Positions 1 to 36,364 of a stretch of 64,000 nucleotides of DNA are shown one piece after another. The DNA lies in the NCBI GenBank assembly GCA_020086605.1, contig JACBWW010000004.1, forward strand, positions 26,738,941-26,802,940, given 5' to 3'. Origin of the DNA: Lanius collurio (Eukaryota > Chordata > Aves > Passeriformes > Laniidae). The notes below the pieces were generated by a model. That model was not told the DNA's origin and searched no databases. It saw only the letters and a program-made list of their open reading frames with translations. Position 1 is the first letter of the stretch. Each line of letters starts with the position of its first letter. The position numbers and the translations under genes were made by a program.

Positions 1-23985
<23,985 letters not shown>

Positions 23986-24810
23986 TATCACAAAAGAAAT
24001 TATTTATTCATGAACTGCTAAGACCTAATTCTTTTCATGGTGTAATTTCACAGCTTGTATTTGCTTTAAATGTCTTTAAAGTTCAAGACACACATAAAAT
24101 TTGACACTATTTCAGAAGCTTTTTGTACCTACCACATATGAAACAGGTCTTTTGTTGGAATTCTAATCAGAAAAAACTATGCCAGATTAACTTAAGCCTT
24201 CCAGTTCAAACACGGCCTAAAATGATAACAACTTTTTAACCACATCATAACGTGGTGTTTGGCAGTACAGTTGAAAGGGCTAAAAGGCATCTTAATTGCA
24301 CATTTGACATCAAAGAACTTGAACATCAGAGGCCATACCTCAGAAAAAATAGTTCAACTAACTGCTGTCCAGTTTTTCCCCATGGTATTTGCTAGTGAAT
24401 GTATTAAGATACAGTTTGAAAAGCTTTAAGCAGTTTAAAAAAAAAAAATCATTTTCAAACACTTTGTCAACCTTGAAACATTAAAGTGCCTTAAAACCTC
24501 TGTAGACATAGCTATGCAAAGTTTTTATTTGTTAGTGTTCTAGATGAACAGACCCATTAACTGTATTGCTTTTCCGTCCTTCTGTATCAAATTGCACTTG
24601 AAGTTTGTTTATATCCTACCTTCAAGAACAGCTTATTAGATGCTGCTGTTAAAAGACATACACTGTATCAAAATGAACACAATTGAAATCTTAGGCAAAA
24701 ATAAAACAGTGCTCTACGGTCACCTGTAAGTAGAAGTTGCTAGGATTATGCTTTTTTTTTTCTTCTAATAAAAAGTGCCCACTGCAATAAAGTATTATAA
24801 ACCAAATATT
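23986..24810 (+). other. RYR3: RYR3 3' untranslated region
   Basis: About 0.8 kb of AT-rich sequence without introns or conserved frame, ending after a cluster of polyadenylation signals. The exact cleavage site cannot be read from sequence alone; the end given is ~15-25 bases after the last AATAAA. Confidence 0.7.
24767..24791 (+). terminator. RYR3: RYR3 polyadenylation signals
   Basis: Canonical AATAAA hexamers occur at 24767-24772 and 24786-24791, with a third upstream at 24700-24705. No further + strand AATAAA was noticed before the AVEN coding sequence, so these are the most likely signals for RYR3. Confidence 0.75.
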
Positions 24811-24884
24811 ATCACTGCTGTCATCTTTCCCATTTTTCTACAATACGGAGTTTTGTGACAATAGTGACTAAAAACACATCTATT

Positions 24885-25210
24885 CATTCTTCATCCACAG
24901 CTTTATTTTAATGACTACATTGAACAAGTACAAGCTGAAATAACTGTTCTTTGTGCAATGTAGCCTGCTTCTTTAGCAAAGAAAATTATAATTTTGTCAC
25001 AACTTTTAGACCTTTTTAATAGTATCATTAGTCTTCAACAGTTTTCAGTCCCATCTAAATTAATTCTGGTTGCACAAAATTCTAAGTGCCAGCAAAGAAA
25101 AACAGGCATTTGGCATACAGAGCAAAGGAAAGAACAAGGAGATAAAGACAGAGTCAACTTTCTATGTAATGTTTGCTATATTCAGTTATTCATATAAGGA
25201 AATCTGAGCT
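24885..25210 (-). other. AVEN: AVEN 3' untranslated region
   Basis: Sequence between the AVEN stop codon (25211-25213) and the nearest minus-strand polyadenylation signal. AT-rich with no conserved frame. Two short + strand open frames here are antisense shadows. Confidence 0.65.
24902..24907 (-). terminator. AVEN: AVEN polyadenylation signal
   Basis: TTTATT on the + strand gives AATAAA on the minus strand, ~305 bases downstream of the AVEN stop. A second candidate at 24524-24529 would extend the AVEN transcript into the RYR3 3' UTR. Confidence 0.65.
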
Positions 25211-25329
25211 TCAGGAGATCATGCTGTCCAGCCAATCTTCAAGCTCTTCTTCAGTAACATCTTTAGATGTACACTGCTGTTGCTGTGATGATGTGTTCTT
25301 CTCTTCAGGTATATCTACTTTCAAAGGCT
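25211..25329 (-). CDS. AVEN: AVEN last coding exon
   Basis: Completes a glutamate codon with the previous exon and encodes PLKVDIPEEKNTSSQQQQ, then CTSKDVTEEELEDWLDSMIS and TGA at 25213-25211. Acceptor CTTTTCTAG. The end matches the human C-terminus, which I recall as STSKNVTEEELEDWLDSMIS. Confidence 0.97.
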
Positions 25330-28300
25330 CTAGAAAAGTGAAAACAACAAGATTGAAAATCTGGAAACAATATCATACTACCTCTGTCCTGCATCGTTTT
25401 GCTTTTAATGCACAAGTGACTGTATTTAAACACAATCTCACCTTCTTGAAGAACAGTCACATTCCAAAAGTAGTTTCCATGCTAAACTTAATTTTGTAAA
25501 ATCAATGCTAGTAAAATTTGAAAGCAGCATTTAAGAGAAGCCATCAGAAATAGCTGTCAATTCTTCTGTACACTATTAGCACAGTGAACTAAAGGTTGAT
25601 GAAGTTACATAAATACTTTATCTTCACTGCAATAAAATTCCGCAGAAGTACACTTTTTAAAAAAAAATTTATTTGTTTCCTAAATCATAAGTCCAATGCT
25701 GTTTTGCAGAAGAATTTCACTTAATGTTTAAAGTGAACTGACAATGGTGAAACTTCAGTTTATTAAGGAGTTAAAACTGACAAATGAACAAATGGGTCAG
25801 AACACAGCCCCAGAAAAATGAAATGCAGTGTGACAGAGATGATGATAGCAGTACTGTTGACTAAATAAAAATTAAAAAACATCACCAAAACAGAGAACAA
25901 TGGAAATTAAATAAGGGCATGCTGGGGAGAAAACTTACCATTTTCCTTATAATCCATTTTCAAATCTTTCTCAGTTGATATGCTGCAGGATAACGTACGT
26001 GATGCAGGCCTATTTTCTGTATTAATGGGAGCCTCTAGATTCAGAAGAAGATCTAGCTCTTCATCCAAATGGTCAGTGTCTTGATTTGATAGTGGATGGA
26101 CTCTCTGAGATGATTCTCTTGCATTTGTCCTAGAGCTATTTTTACTTCCAGGTTCTGATGGAGCAACAGAATTACCAAAAGGATGGGAGACCAACACGGT
26201 TTCACTCTGAGCCAGAGACTGTCGAAACAGCTGCTCTCTCTTCTTCCCATCTTCCAAAGTTTTAGATTTCATCTGTGGGATCTCTAGAGGTGTTGATGCC
26301 TAAGAATACAAAAAAGGACTTGAGTCCTTATAATGAGTATCTATTATTACTATTCTGTCTAATTTGGACTATAATTCATACTTGCTATAGTTGATCACTT
26401 AAGAAGGTACAGAAACTTTGAGCAGAATTGAATTCAGAAGTAAAAGGAAACTCAAGTTATCTTGATACTTTTACAAGAGCAAAGGCAAAACACAAGCTCC
26501 TTTTATCCCTTATTAGAGAATATGAGATTGTATGCTAACACTGATACTGACAGAATCATAGAACAGTCTGGAAGGGACATTAAAGATCACCTAGTTCTGA
26601 GCCACCTGTCACAGGCAGGGAACCTTCCACTAGACCAGATTGCTCAAAGCCTTATCCAGCTTGGCCTTGAACACTTCCAGGGATGGGGAGTCCATAGCTT
26701 CTCTAGGAAAGCTGTTCCAGTGCCTCACCACTCTTACAGTAAGGAACTTCTTCCTGAAATCCCTCCTTCAGCTTCAAGCCATTTCCTTTGTCCTATCTAC
26801 ACATGGCCTTTTTAAAAGTCCCTCTCTAGCTCTGCTCTGTAAGCCTGCTGAAGGTACTGGAAGGTGCTGTAAGGGCTCCCTGGCCCCTTCTGCTCTCCAG
26901 GCTGAAGAGTCCTAACTCTCAGCCTGTCTTCACCAGAGATACGCTTCAGCTCTCTGATCACCTTTGTGGCCCTTCTCAGCACTCATTCCAACAGATCCAT
27001 GCCTTTCTTGTGCTAGGCACGGCAGAGCTGGATGCAGCACTCTAGGTGGGATCTCACAAGGGCAGAGCAGACAGTGAGAATCACCTCCCTCAACCTGCTG
27101 ATCAGGTTTCCTTTGAAACATGGCATGCATTGCTGAGTCACAATGATCTTTTCATTCATAAATATCCCCAAGCCCTTTTCCCCAGGGCTAGCCTTAGTCC
27201 TTCTGTAAGGGTCATACTGCTTGGATCCTTTTAAGAATTTTGGTTTTATATTTAAGTCTCACTGGCTCTTTTGCCCTTACATTAGTATTTGCTTTTTCAC
27301 AGTTTGAAGGAACAAATTACTAATATTGTTGCTACCTCCCTCCTCCTGCCACTGTAGAATAAATGACATTTTCTTCACCTGTACAATTGACAGTTCTACC
27401 TATTGATTAATGGAAAAAACCTGTATTTTGATATTAGCTATGTAAAAGATTAAATCACAATTAAAATAATCAGCAGGGAAGAACGTGAAAGCACTTAGAA
27501 AATTTTGGTGCAAGCTTTTAGCAGCTGCTAGCAAAAGAAGCAAACACAAAACCAGCACAAGTCAAACACACTGATACCTGGTTTCAAATCTAATATGCTG
27601 CATAACCAGCATTTTGCTAAAGGCCAAATAAACACACAAAATATATTAACAGAGGGGTATCCTGCATTACCTGCCACTCGACATGCCAGTCTAAAGGAAT
27701 GCATGTGCTTATATAACACATTCCACTTATGTTTAAAGACTAATCATTCTTGCATACATTGTTTCTCTTAAAATATTTGCATTTTCTTGTGAAATTTCAC
27801 AGCATTACCTGCACGAGGTCAGCAGCTACATTCAATCTCAGATGTAGAGGCAATTCCTGAAGGGCTTGGACCAAAGACTGGCAGTCAACAGAAAGTGCAG
27901 AGAACTGAAATGCAATTCAACACATAGTACACTTGTGAAAAAACACAAAACAACCAGCCCAACACAAAATCATCCAGCTAAAAAAACCCTAGTAATTTAA
28001 TGTATTATATTCCCTTGTCATACACATTCAAGAAATCTAATGAAATACGCAAATTAATAGTTTAAAATACACTGGAGGCAGTTTGGCTAAATAATTGCAT
28101 ATAAACACCTAAAATGCAAATTATCATTTAAGGCTAAAAAACAAGGTATAAAGAGAATGGTCCTTAGAGAATACCTTGAAATTCCAAAGTAGGAAATAGT
28201 TCAGGAACTTGACAATGGCACAAGAAGCTTCTCCAACTGAAACATCTTTTGAACTGTGAAGCTTTCATGTAGTGTAAAATGCCATTCTTTAATGAGTTGC

Positions 28301-31300
28301 TACTATTTCCCAAGCAGTCATCCCATGTAGCTCCTGAGTAGCTAAATTTAATGCCTAAACAGGTGCTTTTGCACACTTCCCCATCTTTTCAAATGTTTTG
28401 ATCCTTACAAATGCAACAAACTATATAGTTACAAACGCTTCTAAAATTACATTCAAGAAAGATATTGCTACTGCTACTGCTGCTAAATGAGAATTTATTA
28501 GTGTGACAGGTTTGGAAGTTTCCTTTTCTCTTGACCCTTTTTTAAAAACAAATTACACAAAATGGACCAGCAATATTTGCAGTTTCTACAGAACAACCCA
28601 GATTTCAGTAGTTTTAAAACAGATTTCAAGCTCAGAGTACAGCAGAACATTCTGAGCACATTCACCATAGATAATCTGACAAAGATAAATCTGATATCCC
28701 TCACATATTTTAAAATTTGACAACAAAATGCTTCAGATCAGTCTACACTCTCATTCTCATGAAAGTACAGAGGTTGCTTCCAAATCTCACTTAGAGGGAC
28801 AAAAGTTTGTCCCTCTCAATAAGATGTAGACTGGCACAGACATTTAGAAGTCCAAATACTCATAAATTAGGAGAGTTTTGTGACATATTGTAAGAGATTT
28901 GTCAAAGAAATTCATACTGCTTCCAAAAGCCAGCCAACTCCTTTTAAGAGGCTTTTAACACCTGCACATTTAGTAAGAATGAACATCAATGACATAGTGT
29001 GTTCTGACATTATATTTACAAAATTAAAATAAATGTTAAAATAAACAATGCAGTTGATTTAGCAGTTTCTTGTATCCAAATTCAGGTTCTGGTATCCAAT
29101 AATGAGAATAAAAGGACCAAACAAATATCTGATGTAAGAATTTTTCTTCTGTATTAAGAAATCTATTTTACAATGGATTAGTGATCACCATCAGAGATGA
29201 TTCACTGGTGCAAATAACCTCACTAAGTCTTCAGCAAATAATTCTCGTTTCCAGCAATAAATCATATCTTCAGAAAATCCAGTTATTTTGGCAAATATTA
29301 AGGATCAAATATAACTTCTGCACAGTTGCAAAAGAGAAGGAAATTGTATGAACCTGGTAACACAAAAAATTCTAAAAAGTATAATTAAACAACATTTAAG
29401 TGCATTTTGGAAGAGCTATGTACACTTGCAAAAATATTAACACGAATGAACATTGCAAATGAAGGTAACAAAGAGGAGATAGGGAAGAGGAGGAAAGGTT
29501 GAGGATAAAGGAAAAGAGGAATTTTGAAAAATAATAGAAGAAGGAATTTGCTATCTAAGTAGAGATTTCTATAAAAGTGGTGTTGTAATAAAAAGTGAAG
29601 GGATCAAAGCAGTATTTAATAAATTAAGAACACTTCGTGGCACATAGCATTATTTGCTCAAAAAAAAGTAGAAGCACACTTTGTTGCTGGAATTCCCTTC
29701 TTTTTCACTGAAAAATCCACATGACTAACACCTGTTCGCTTTTTCAACTGCAGACCATGTTATGAAACATGTTTATTGCATTTTATCAATATGCAATGGA
29801 GCAGATAAAAAATCTTTTGGTAAAAATGAAAGACAGTGTTCTTAATAAACTAAAATTTTGTTAGTGTTGATGTCAATGTGACATTTCCATTTCACATCTG
29901 AAACTGATGCTTTACCATTGCTTTCTACAAAAGATAGAGTGAGAAATATCTAATCATTCTGAAACTTTTTAAAAGTGTCTTTTTTGCTTTATTCTGTTTC
30001 CTCATAATCAATTTACTTCAGTTTAAAATTCTCTAATCCTGTGCATAATATGCAGACAGGCAAAGAACTAGAAACAGGTGAGCTAAGAGGCAAAGGCCAG
30101 GAATTTGGCAAATGGCATCTAGGATGAAATTTAAACTTGTATCTGGCTTTCAGGGAAAAGAAAGATGGGTCAGAAACAAAAAGAAGATACTGGGTTGAAG
30201 ACCAGAGACAAGGTGAAAAATTAGATAATGCTATGTAACTATCTGGGACAGGATTCTGGATTAAAATTAGAAATCAAAGTAAGGGTAAAGGTGACAATAT
30301 GCAGTTTCAGTCTGCTTACAAGGCTTTGGGCGTTCAGGAATTAATTCTTGTGTTCTAATCACCTCAATACTATAATGAAAAGACTCTGAGGAAATTATGA
30401 AGAAATTAGTATTTGGGATACTGACATCAGCCTGCACACTAGGAACAGAAGAAAGAAAATAGTCACTGAAAGACTGCGTTCCACTGAAGAAATAGGTGGT
30501 TGTTTAAACAAGTGCTGTATCGGGGTTTATTTCCTCATTTTAATTTGACTTTGCAAATCTAAAGTACCTTTAAGTATCACTTCCCAAGGAATAATTTTTG
30601 TAATATTTTAGAAAATAAATAGAAAATCTTTAAAATTTGAATATATGTGGATGTTACAAGAAATAATCAGATTTTCATAGAAATTTTAAGAAAAACCTGG
30701 AAGACAAAAACATATATTTTGCAAAAAATTAGGTGACTTGCACGAGGAAGACAGCTGCAGAGATTGAGAGACTTTAAGGTATGCTGACAGACAAAACATG
30801 AGACTTCTATTGCCATGCTCCCTTATATCCAAGTATAAAGAATTAATATACAAATAATCTAGTTGGTGCACTAATTATTTAGGGCATGAAGTTTCAACCA
30901 GAGGATATGAACTGTTAATTTGAAGAAACTAGAAGGCTTCATAGTCCAATATATGAGCATACTCCTACAGGTCTTGTTAGAGTGATTTTATTAAACACTT
31001 TTCTCTTGAATACAGCTGAAAAAGTAAGGCTGAATTTCTCTGTCAGTAAAGCAGAGACAATCCCTTATTTTCTCTTCACTGGAGGGCTTTCTTGTTATTT
31101 CCTCTCAACATTACTTAAAAACCTAGCCAGCTCCTTTGATTAGTATTCAGTAGAAAATAAGGACAAGGCCCAAGGACAAGAGCCTCCAGCACTAGAGAGA
31201 AGTTGATAAAAATATACAGAATAAAGAGTGCTATTATTGTATTAACAATTTGTTGCTGAAGGCACAACTACCTAGATATTCTGTCCAAGGTGATTATCTA

Positions 31301-31402
31301 TACAAAATCATTTGAATGATAAATCTGTTACCTGCTTATGGCATACACTTTCTTTATCCCATTCCTTCTCGTCAGCAAATCGAAACTGTGTAAAGGAATC
31401 TC
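25211..31402 (-). CDS. AVEN: AVEN, C-terminal part (4 exons, 5' partial)
   Basis: AVEN (apoptosis and caspase activation inhibitor) binds Bcl-xL and Apaf-1 and also activates ATM, according to published work on the mammalian protein. The minus-strand coding join is 31402-31332, 27904-27809, 26299-25939 and 25329-25211. Phases agree throughout and give ~213 residues of a protein that is ~360 residues in human. Recognised segments are GDSFTQFRFADEKEWDKES, LVQALQELPLHLRLNVAADL, HLDEELDLLLNLEAPI and the C-terminus DVTEEELEDWLDSMIS. The central part of exon 26299-25939 is poorly conserved and serine-rich, as in the mammalian protein. The arginine/glycine-rich N-terminal exon and the second exon (IVSNWDRYQDIE in human) were not found and must lie beyond 64000. 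The gene converges on RYR3, as in human 15q14. Confidence 0.95.
25330..25938 (-). other. AVEN: AVEN intron (25938-25330)
   Basis: Intron of 0.6 kb, donor G/GTAAGT, acceptor TTCTAG. No further feature seen. Confidence 0.9.
25939..26299 (-). CDS. AVEN: AVEN central exon (361 nt)
   Basis: Encodes ASTPLEIPQMKSKTLEDGKK at its start, a serine- and glutamine-containing variable segment, then DHLDEELDLLLNLEAPINTE and a lysine-rich end MDYKEN. It starts on a codon boundary after acceptor TATTCTTAG and ends one base into the next codon. EELDLLLNLxAPI is the most conserved AVEN block here. The ATG at 26272 is internal. Confidence 0.95.
26300..27808 (-). other. AVEN: AVEN intron (27808-26300)
   Basis: Intron of 1.5 kb, donor CAG/GTAATG. 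Almost half of it is one CR1 copy (26551-27235) lying ~250 bp from the next exon. Confidence 0.9.
26551..27235 (-). mobile_element. CR1 LINE 3' fragment, antisense
   Basis: The reverse complement reads as CR1. On the + strand it begins with the inverted terminal part (agaatcatagaacag), followed by ccttccactagaccagattgc, ttccagtgcctcaccactc and aaggaacttcttcctgaaat. It ends near ctgcttggatcc. The element is in the same orientation as AVEN. The open frames across it on both strands are by-products of its GC content. Confidence 0.93.
27809..27904 (-). CDS. AVEN: AVEN exon (96 nt)
   Basis: Thirty-two codons in phase 0: FSALSVDCQSLVQALQELPL and HLRLNVAADLVQ. Acceptor ATTTCAG, donor CAG/GTAATG. 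The human protein has LVRALQELPLCLRLNVAAELVQ (from memory). Confidence 0.97.
27905..31331 (-). other. AVEN: AVEN intron (31331-27905)
   Basis: Intron of 3.4 kb, donor CAG/GTAACA. It contains a perfect hairpin at 28793-28816. Otherwise unique AT-rich sequence with no recognised repeat. Confidence 0.88.
28793..28816. repeat. Perfect 11-bp hairpin with 2-nt loop
   Basis: Arms agagggacaaa (28793-28803) and tttgtccctct (28806-28816) are perfect reverse complements separated by ag. It lies in an AVEN intron and would form a stem in either strand's RNA. Confidence 0.8.
31332..31402 (-). CDS. AVEN: AVEN exon (71 nt)
   Basis: Two bases complete a glycine codon, then DSFTQFRFADEKEWDKESVC and HKQ, ending on a codon boundary. 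Acceptor CTTTAG, donor CAG/GTAACA. The human counterpart is GDSFSQFRFAEEKEWDSEA...KQ. This is the most upstream AVEN exon found in the window. Confidence 0.96.
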
Positions 31403-32389
31403 CTAAAGAAAAGAAATAAAAAATATATTTATTTAAAAAAGGAATAACAAGTTTTCTCTGAAGTTCCCAACTCTAAAGAAGTAAATTCAATAAATAAATC
31501 TCACCTCTTCAACAAATTTTTATTTGATATTTAGTATTAATGCTGCTTGTAGTCACAATATTAAACATATTTATACCAAACTTCTATAGACCTTCTAATG
31601 GCTTATTACAAAATAGTACTAAAAAGAGGCAACAAATACAAAATGGAATGATGAGGTGTTAGGTGCCATGGCAACATTCAAGGTTTTCATTCAAAAGTCC
31701 AATTTGGATAACATACTAGGAATACACACAGTATTCACAGAGTGAATTTCTAATGAACAGCTTTGAAAGTTCTGTAGATTGACTTTCTCTTACCAACATG
31801 CAAATATTTCTAAAATGGACAGTAAATATTTTTTTAAAATCACTCTGTACAAGCCACAGAAAGACTTCCTGATGTATGGTAGCTATATTCTCTCTCTTCC
31901 TTGAACTAGTCCCTCCTCCAGCACATCAACAAGCAAAGGCATTGAACCTCAAATTCCAATTCATATGCAAAAGGGACTGAATTAAAAGAAAGACTTAAAT
32001 AGGGCTAATTTACTTAAATACATAACCTTAATTACAGGATCTTCTAACCTTCCACATTTCTTTAAGCCAGCAGAAACTTTCTCTTATTATAAGGGATATT
32101 GGATTATCATTTTACTTGAAATGCAATGCTTTTATTGCAGCACCATGCTGTGTTACAAAAGACAGACCTACACATTTATTTACTGAAAAAAACATACAAG
32201 AATTCAAATAACTTAAAAAAAATCAGTAAGGTCTGTGACAGAGGAAAGATTAGGGTTGAAAGATGATGGCCAGGATGAAAGATGAAGCTAAGATGTTCCT
32301 TCTTATACTGAAATTAAAGGATAAATAACTGTTTCAGTAGTTCTGTTAACATAAAAAACCAAACATGCTGAATTATTATGTGAAGGAGA

Positions 32390-32823
32390 TGAAATTTGAT
32401 CCTGAGAAGCACCGAGCTACTAAGTTGGTCAAGGGTCTGGAGAGTCCCTCTTTCAACAAAAGGCTGAGGGAGCTGGGCCTGTTCAACCTTGAGAAGACTG
32501 AGAGGGGACCTCATCACTGTCTGCAAATATCTGAGGGGAGGGTGCCAAGAGGCTCTTCTTGGTGGTACCAAGCAATAGGACAAGAGGCAATGGGGAGAAA
32601 CTGATGCACAGGAAGTTCCACCTGAACATGAGGAAGAACTTCTTTACTGGAGCACTAGAATAGGTTGTCCAGAGAAATTCTGGAGTCTCCCTCACTGGAG
32701 ATATTCAAGAACCATCTGGATGTAATCCTGTGCCACGTGCTCTGGGATGACCCTGCCTGAGCAGGGAGTTTGGACCAGACCACCCACTGCAGTCCCTTCC
32801 AGCCTGGCCCATTCTGTGATCAC
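32390..32823 (+). mobile_element. CR1 LINE 3' fragment
   Basis: CR1 on the + strand: gggtctggagagtccctc, aggctgagggagctgggc, ttcaaccttgagaagactga, gaggaagaacttctttactg, ending cccttccagcctggcccatt and ctgtgatcac. The 89- and 79-codon frames here come from this element. Confidence 0.93.
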
Positions 32824-33688
32824 CAGTAAGTCACTGAGATGTCTTCCAGCAGTTGGTTGAGAAGCAACAGCTCTCTCTAAAAGAGAAGGAATGTCGTAGA
32901 GGAAGTTTACAATGACTTTACCAGCAATTGGTCATTTGGCTCTCAACATCCCAACTGCCATTCCTGCCTTTGACAATTCCTGAACCATGCCCTTAATCCT
33001 GCAGACAAAATCTGAACATATAATTTGCCTTCCCCAAAATGGCTTCTTGTCTGCCTGTCTTTAAATGTAGGAGAGTGCAATCTTCCAGCAATTTTGGTCA
33101 ATAGTGCAAGCATCAGATGGCTTCTGTTTTGCAAACAAAATGAATAAGCAGCAAAATGGCATAGTAATTGGCATATTTCTTTACCAAATAATGAGAAACA
33201 AGATACCTAACCATCATTTGGGTGGAATTTAAAATTTATTGGCCATGAATTTTTCAACTTTTTTAGTATCTAAAGTGCATTTCTGGTTCATTTCATGTAT
33301 GGTCATTGGGTATGCAAAGGTAGACACATACTAGTAATGCTGAGTACCTAGCACGTCCACCATTGTAATTTTCAGAACCATTACAGGAAGAAAGTGACCT
33401 TCTCAGCTGAATATTTGTACAGATATTTAAGGCCATTACCATGTCCAGTTTGAATATGCATTTCCCTGTTTTCATTAGTTTTATCCAACACGGCTCAGCA
33501 GTATTGTACTGATAGACAGCCTTGTCTGATCAGCTATGTTTTGGTTTACATTCAGTGACTCTGAGATTACTATTTTGAAAAAAGCCATTGTCAAACAGTA
33601 CAAGTACCAATAATTAAAATTAAGCACTGAAATTAACAATTAGATATCTAATAAGGTGGCTAATTTTACAAATGCTCAGTTCATAGAA

Positions 33689-33717
33689 TAGAAACACCAG
33701 GTTCCATGGTGTTTCTA
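33689..33717. repeat. 11-bp hairpin between 9-bp direct repeats
   Basis: Arms tagaaacacca (33689-33699) and tggtgtttcta (33707-33717) are perfect reverse complements with a 7-base loop. The direct repeat aatgctcag stands on each side, at 33671-33679 and 33720-33728. Confidence 0.75.
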
Positions 33718-35242
33718 GGAATGCTCAGCAGTGTGGAAAAATAAGACCCTATATCTTTATGCATCTACCTGCAGATGCAAACACTTAACTTGAGCACTCA
33801 CAGTTGTCTCATTACTGAAAAAGGCACCTCCCTCTTCATTGCACACAGCACAAGAGGAAATAAATGCCTCTGTTTCAAAATATCCAGAGTGCTGCTAATA
33901 CATAATAGCTAATTCTGAAAACCAAAGAAATACAAATATAGTCCCCTGATTTTAAAATGGGTAGGAAAATGTGCAAATTAATGTTTTAACAGCTTGTATT
34001 TTAAAGGCTCTATGTAGGTACATATGCAAATAAGATCTATGGAAAACAAAATGGTCCTCAAAGTCTTCCTACTACTAGAACAAAGGCATAGGTACTTTCT
34101 TCCAATATCCCCAAGACTGCTCTGGTTATTGCTCCCGCTGCATCACAGAATAGTTTTCTCTAATCTTATTAAAGAGTAAAATTAAACTAAATGATTAGTT
34201 AAATGCTTTCAGTATCTGAGAATGATCAGATGCAAACTAGCTAAATCAACCTACTTCACCCGGAAAATCCACAGGGATCAAGGCCTGCCTTATGATTGTC
34301 CACACTCACAAAGTTGGTAATCACAGATTCTGTTTGATATTGTATTGCTGAACTAAGGGGTATGAATTAAACTGTACTTTAATTAGGCTCTTTAAGTAAG
34401 TTAACAAAGCATGCTTTTCAAATGGAAAAGCATAACTACAATTCACAGTAGCATATTTAATGCAAATTAGGTCAATGAGAATGTTAGTCTAATCAATTAT
34501 CTTTTCACAAATCCCTTTACCCTGAAAATAACCTCCTTTTATGCCATGAATAGTAATCAAACCACTTGCAATAACTCCGAGTTCCTTTCAACATAAAAAA
34601 ATACTTTTCTTCATGCGAATAATTTTTATGTTACCTACAAGTATCATCTGGCCTTCAAATACAGAGTAGATTAAAATAATGCATTCATGGAAACCTGACA
34701 CATGGTCTTTGGTAACAGTCATGATAAGCCTTAATATTGTTTATTGTTTAAAATGTGAAATTATTATGAAAATGGCAGAACCAAACCTCCTTGCTTTCCT
34801 ACCACTCAAAAATATCATAAAGCTAAATAAATTTATTTAAACAAAATGTATCTTTCATTTTTTCATTAGCTCAATTATTGTTTCATACAATTATTCATTG
34901 AATAGCAGAATCCAACACATCCTACCTGCAATCTATAATAAATATTTTCTAATTTCTGAAATTTAAAGTCTAAAAAATAGAAAAAAATTGTAGAAAACCA
35001 GTTTCCAGTATGAAAAATTCCATCAGTGGAATCATTTTGTTAATTTAAAACTCTCTCAATCACATAAAACATTACTAAAACAAAGGAAAAATAATCTGTA
35101 GTCTTAGAGATGAAATTTTACATTGGAAGGGAGAATAACAAGGAATTTAACATGATCCTTCTAGGACTGCCATGGCTGTAAAGAAGTGCTGCAAGTGCAA
35201 ATATAATACTCTAAACCCACTTTTTAAATCAGAATCTCTCTT

Positions 35243-35350
35243 TTAGCCCCCTTAAGGTACTGGAAGGTGCTATAAGGTTCCCCCAGAGCCTTCTCTTCCC
35301 CAGACTGAACAGCCCCAATTCTTTTGCCTTATCTCACAGGATACTGCTAT
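35243..35350 (-). mobile_element. Short CR1 fragment, antisense
   Basis: The + strand text taaggtactggaaggtgcta, then ccagactgaacagccccaat, parallels the inner part of the CR1 copy at 26551-27235 (aaggtactggaaggtgctgt, ctccaggctgaagagtccta). About 105 bases remain. Confidence 0.75.
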
Positions 35351-36364
35351 CAAGGATACGATACTATACACAACAAACTATAAAGGATATTTGTAACCAG
35401 ATTCAAAAAGAATAATATTCTAAATTATATCCTTGGCACAACTGTGCAGCACTAGTAGTCACATTTTAAAACAAAAACATCTGACCAAACAGCAGGATTA
35501 TCTGACCAAGGCTAAATGATGTCTTCAAAATTTAAAATGCGTCACAGATAAAGAAGTGAGAAGGAAGGCTCTTTGGAAACCAGTGCTGGTTCTGGAACAA
35601 AGAGTGTCTGTTCAGGAAGAACAGAACTAATTTAACACATAAAGGAAGTGCATCCTCTTAAAATCAAGGACAGATAGCAATTTTTCAAAAGAGAAGCAGA
35701 GTGAAGCCAACAAATGCCAAAATACACAATGGTTTGAAAAGATAAAAAATCCCTACACATGCAAAAAATCCCCCACAAAGCAAATCTCTTTATTAAAAGC
35801 TAAAGCAGAGCTAACAAGAGCCAGGAAAACCAAACAAATAAAATTATACTAAAGAGGTTCAGAAAAACAGTAGCACATTTGCTTCTTTATGAATACCAGG
35901 TGACTAAGAAATAACACAGAAGAAACTGGAATGCCTTTAAGCCTTTAAACACCTAAATGACTGCACAAGAATACTGGGAATAATGAAAGGGAAACTGGGG
36001 AAGACAATGCAATACTGGCTGAATGTGTTTGATGGACAAATGAAGTAGAAAATTAATGGCTATGCAGGTAAACACAGTAAAGAGAAGAGTCAACATAGCA
36101 TGTGAAGTTCTGCTGCATGACCTAAAATAACTTCTTGAAAGAAGCAAAATATCATGCACATAAGCAGGATCTAGTTCATATAATTTACATGCATTTCCAA
36201 AAGCTCTCACTGACATCCCACTCCCTTTCCCACCCAAGACTTCAGAGCAGCGAAAGGAAGAGGAGACTTTGTATGAATAAATAATTTCCTTGAATTAGGA
36301 AGCAAAGAGTAAACTGTGAATTTTCACATTAAAAGAAACAACTTGGGCAATTCTCTGGGGTCAT

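Noticed and set aside
26462..27234. Several open frames on both strands
   Set aside because: They fall in the CR1 copy at 26551-27235, in the untranslated 3' region of that element.
32314..32695. Open frames of 70 to 89 codons
   Set aside because: Explained by the CR1 fragment at 32390-32823.
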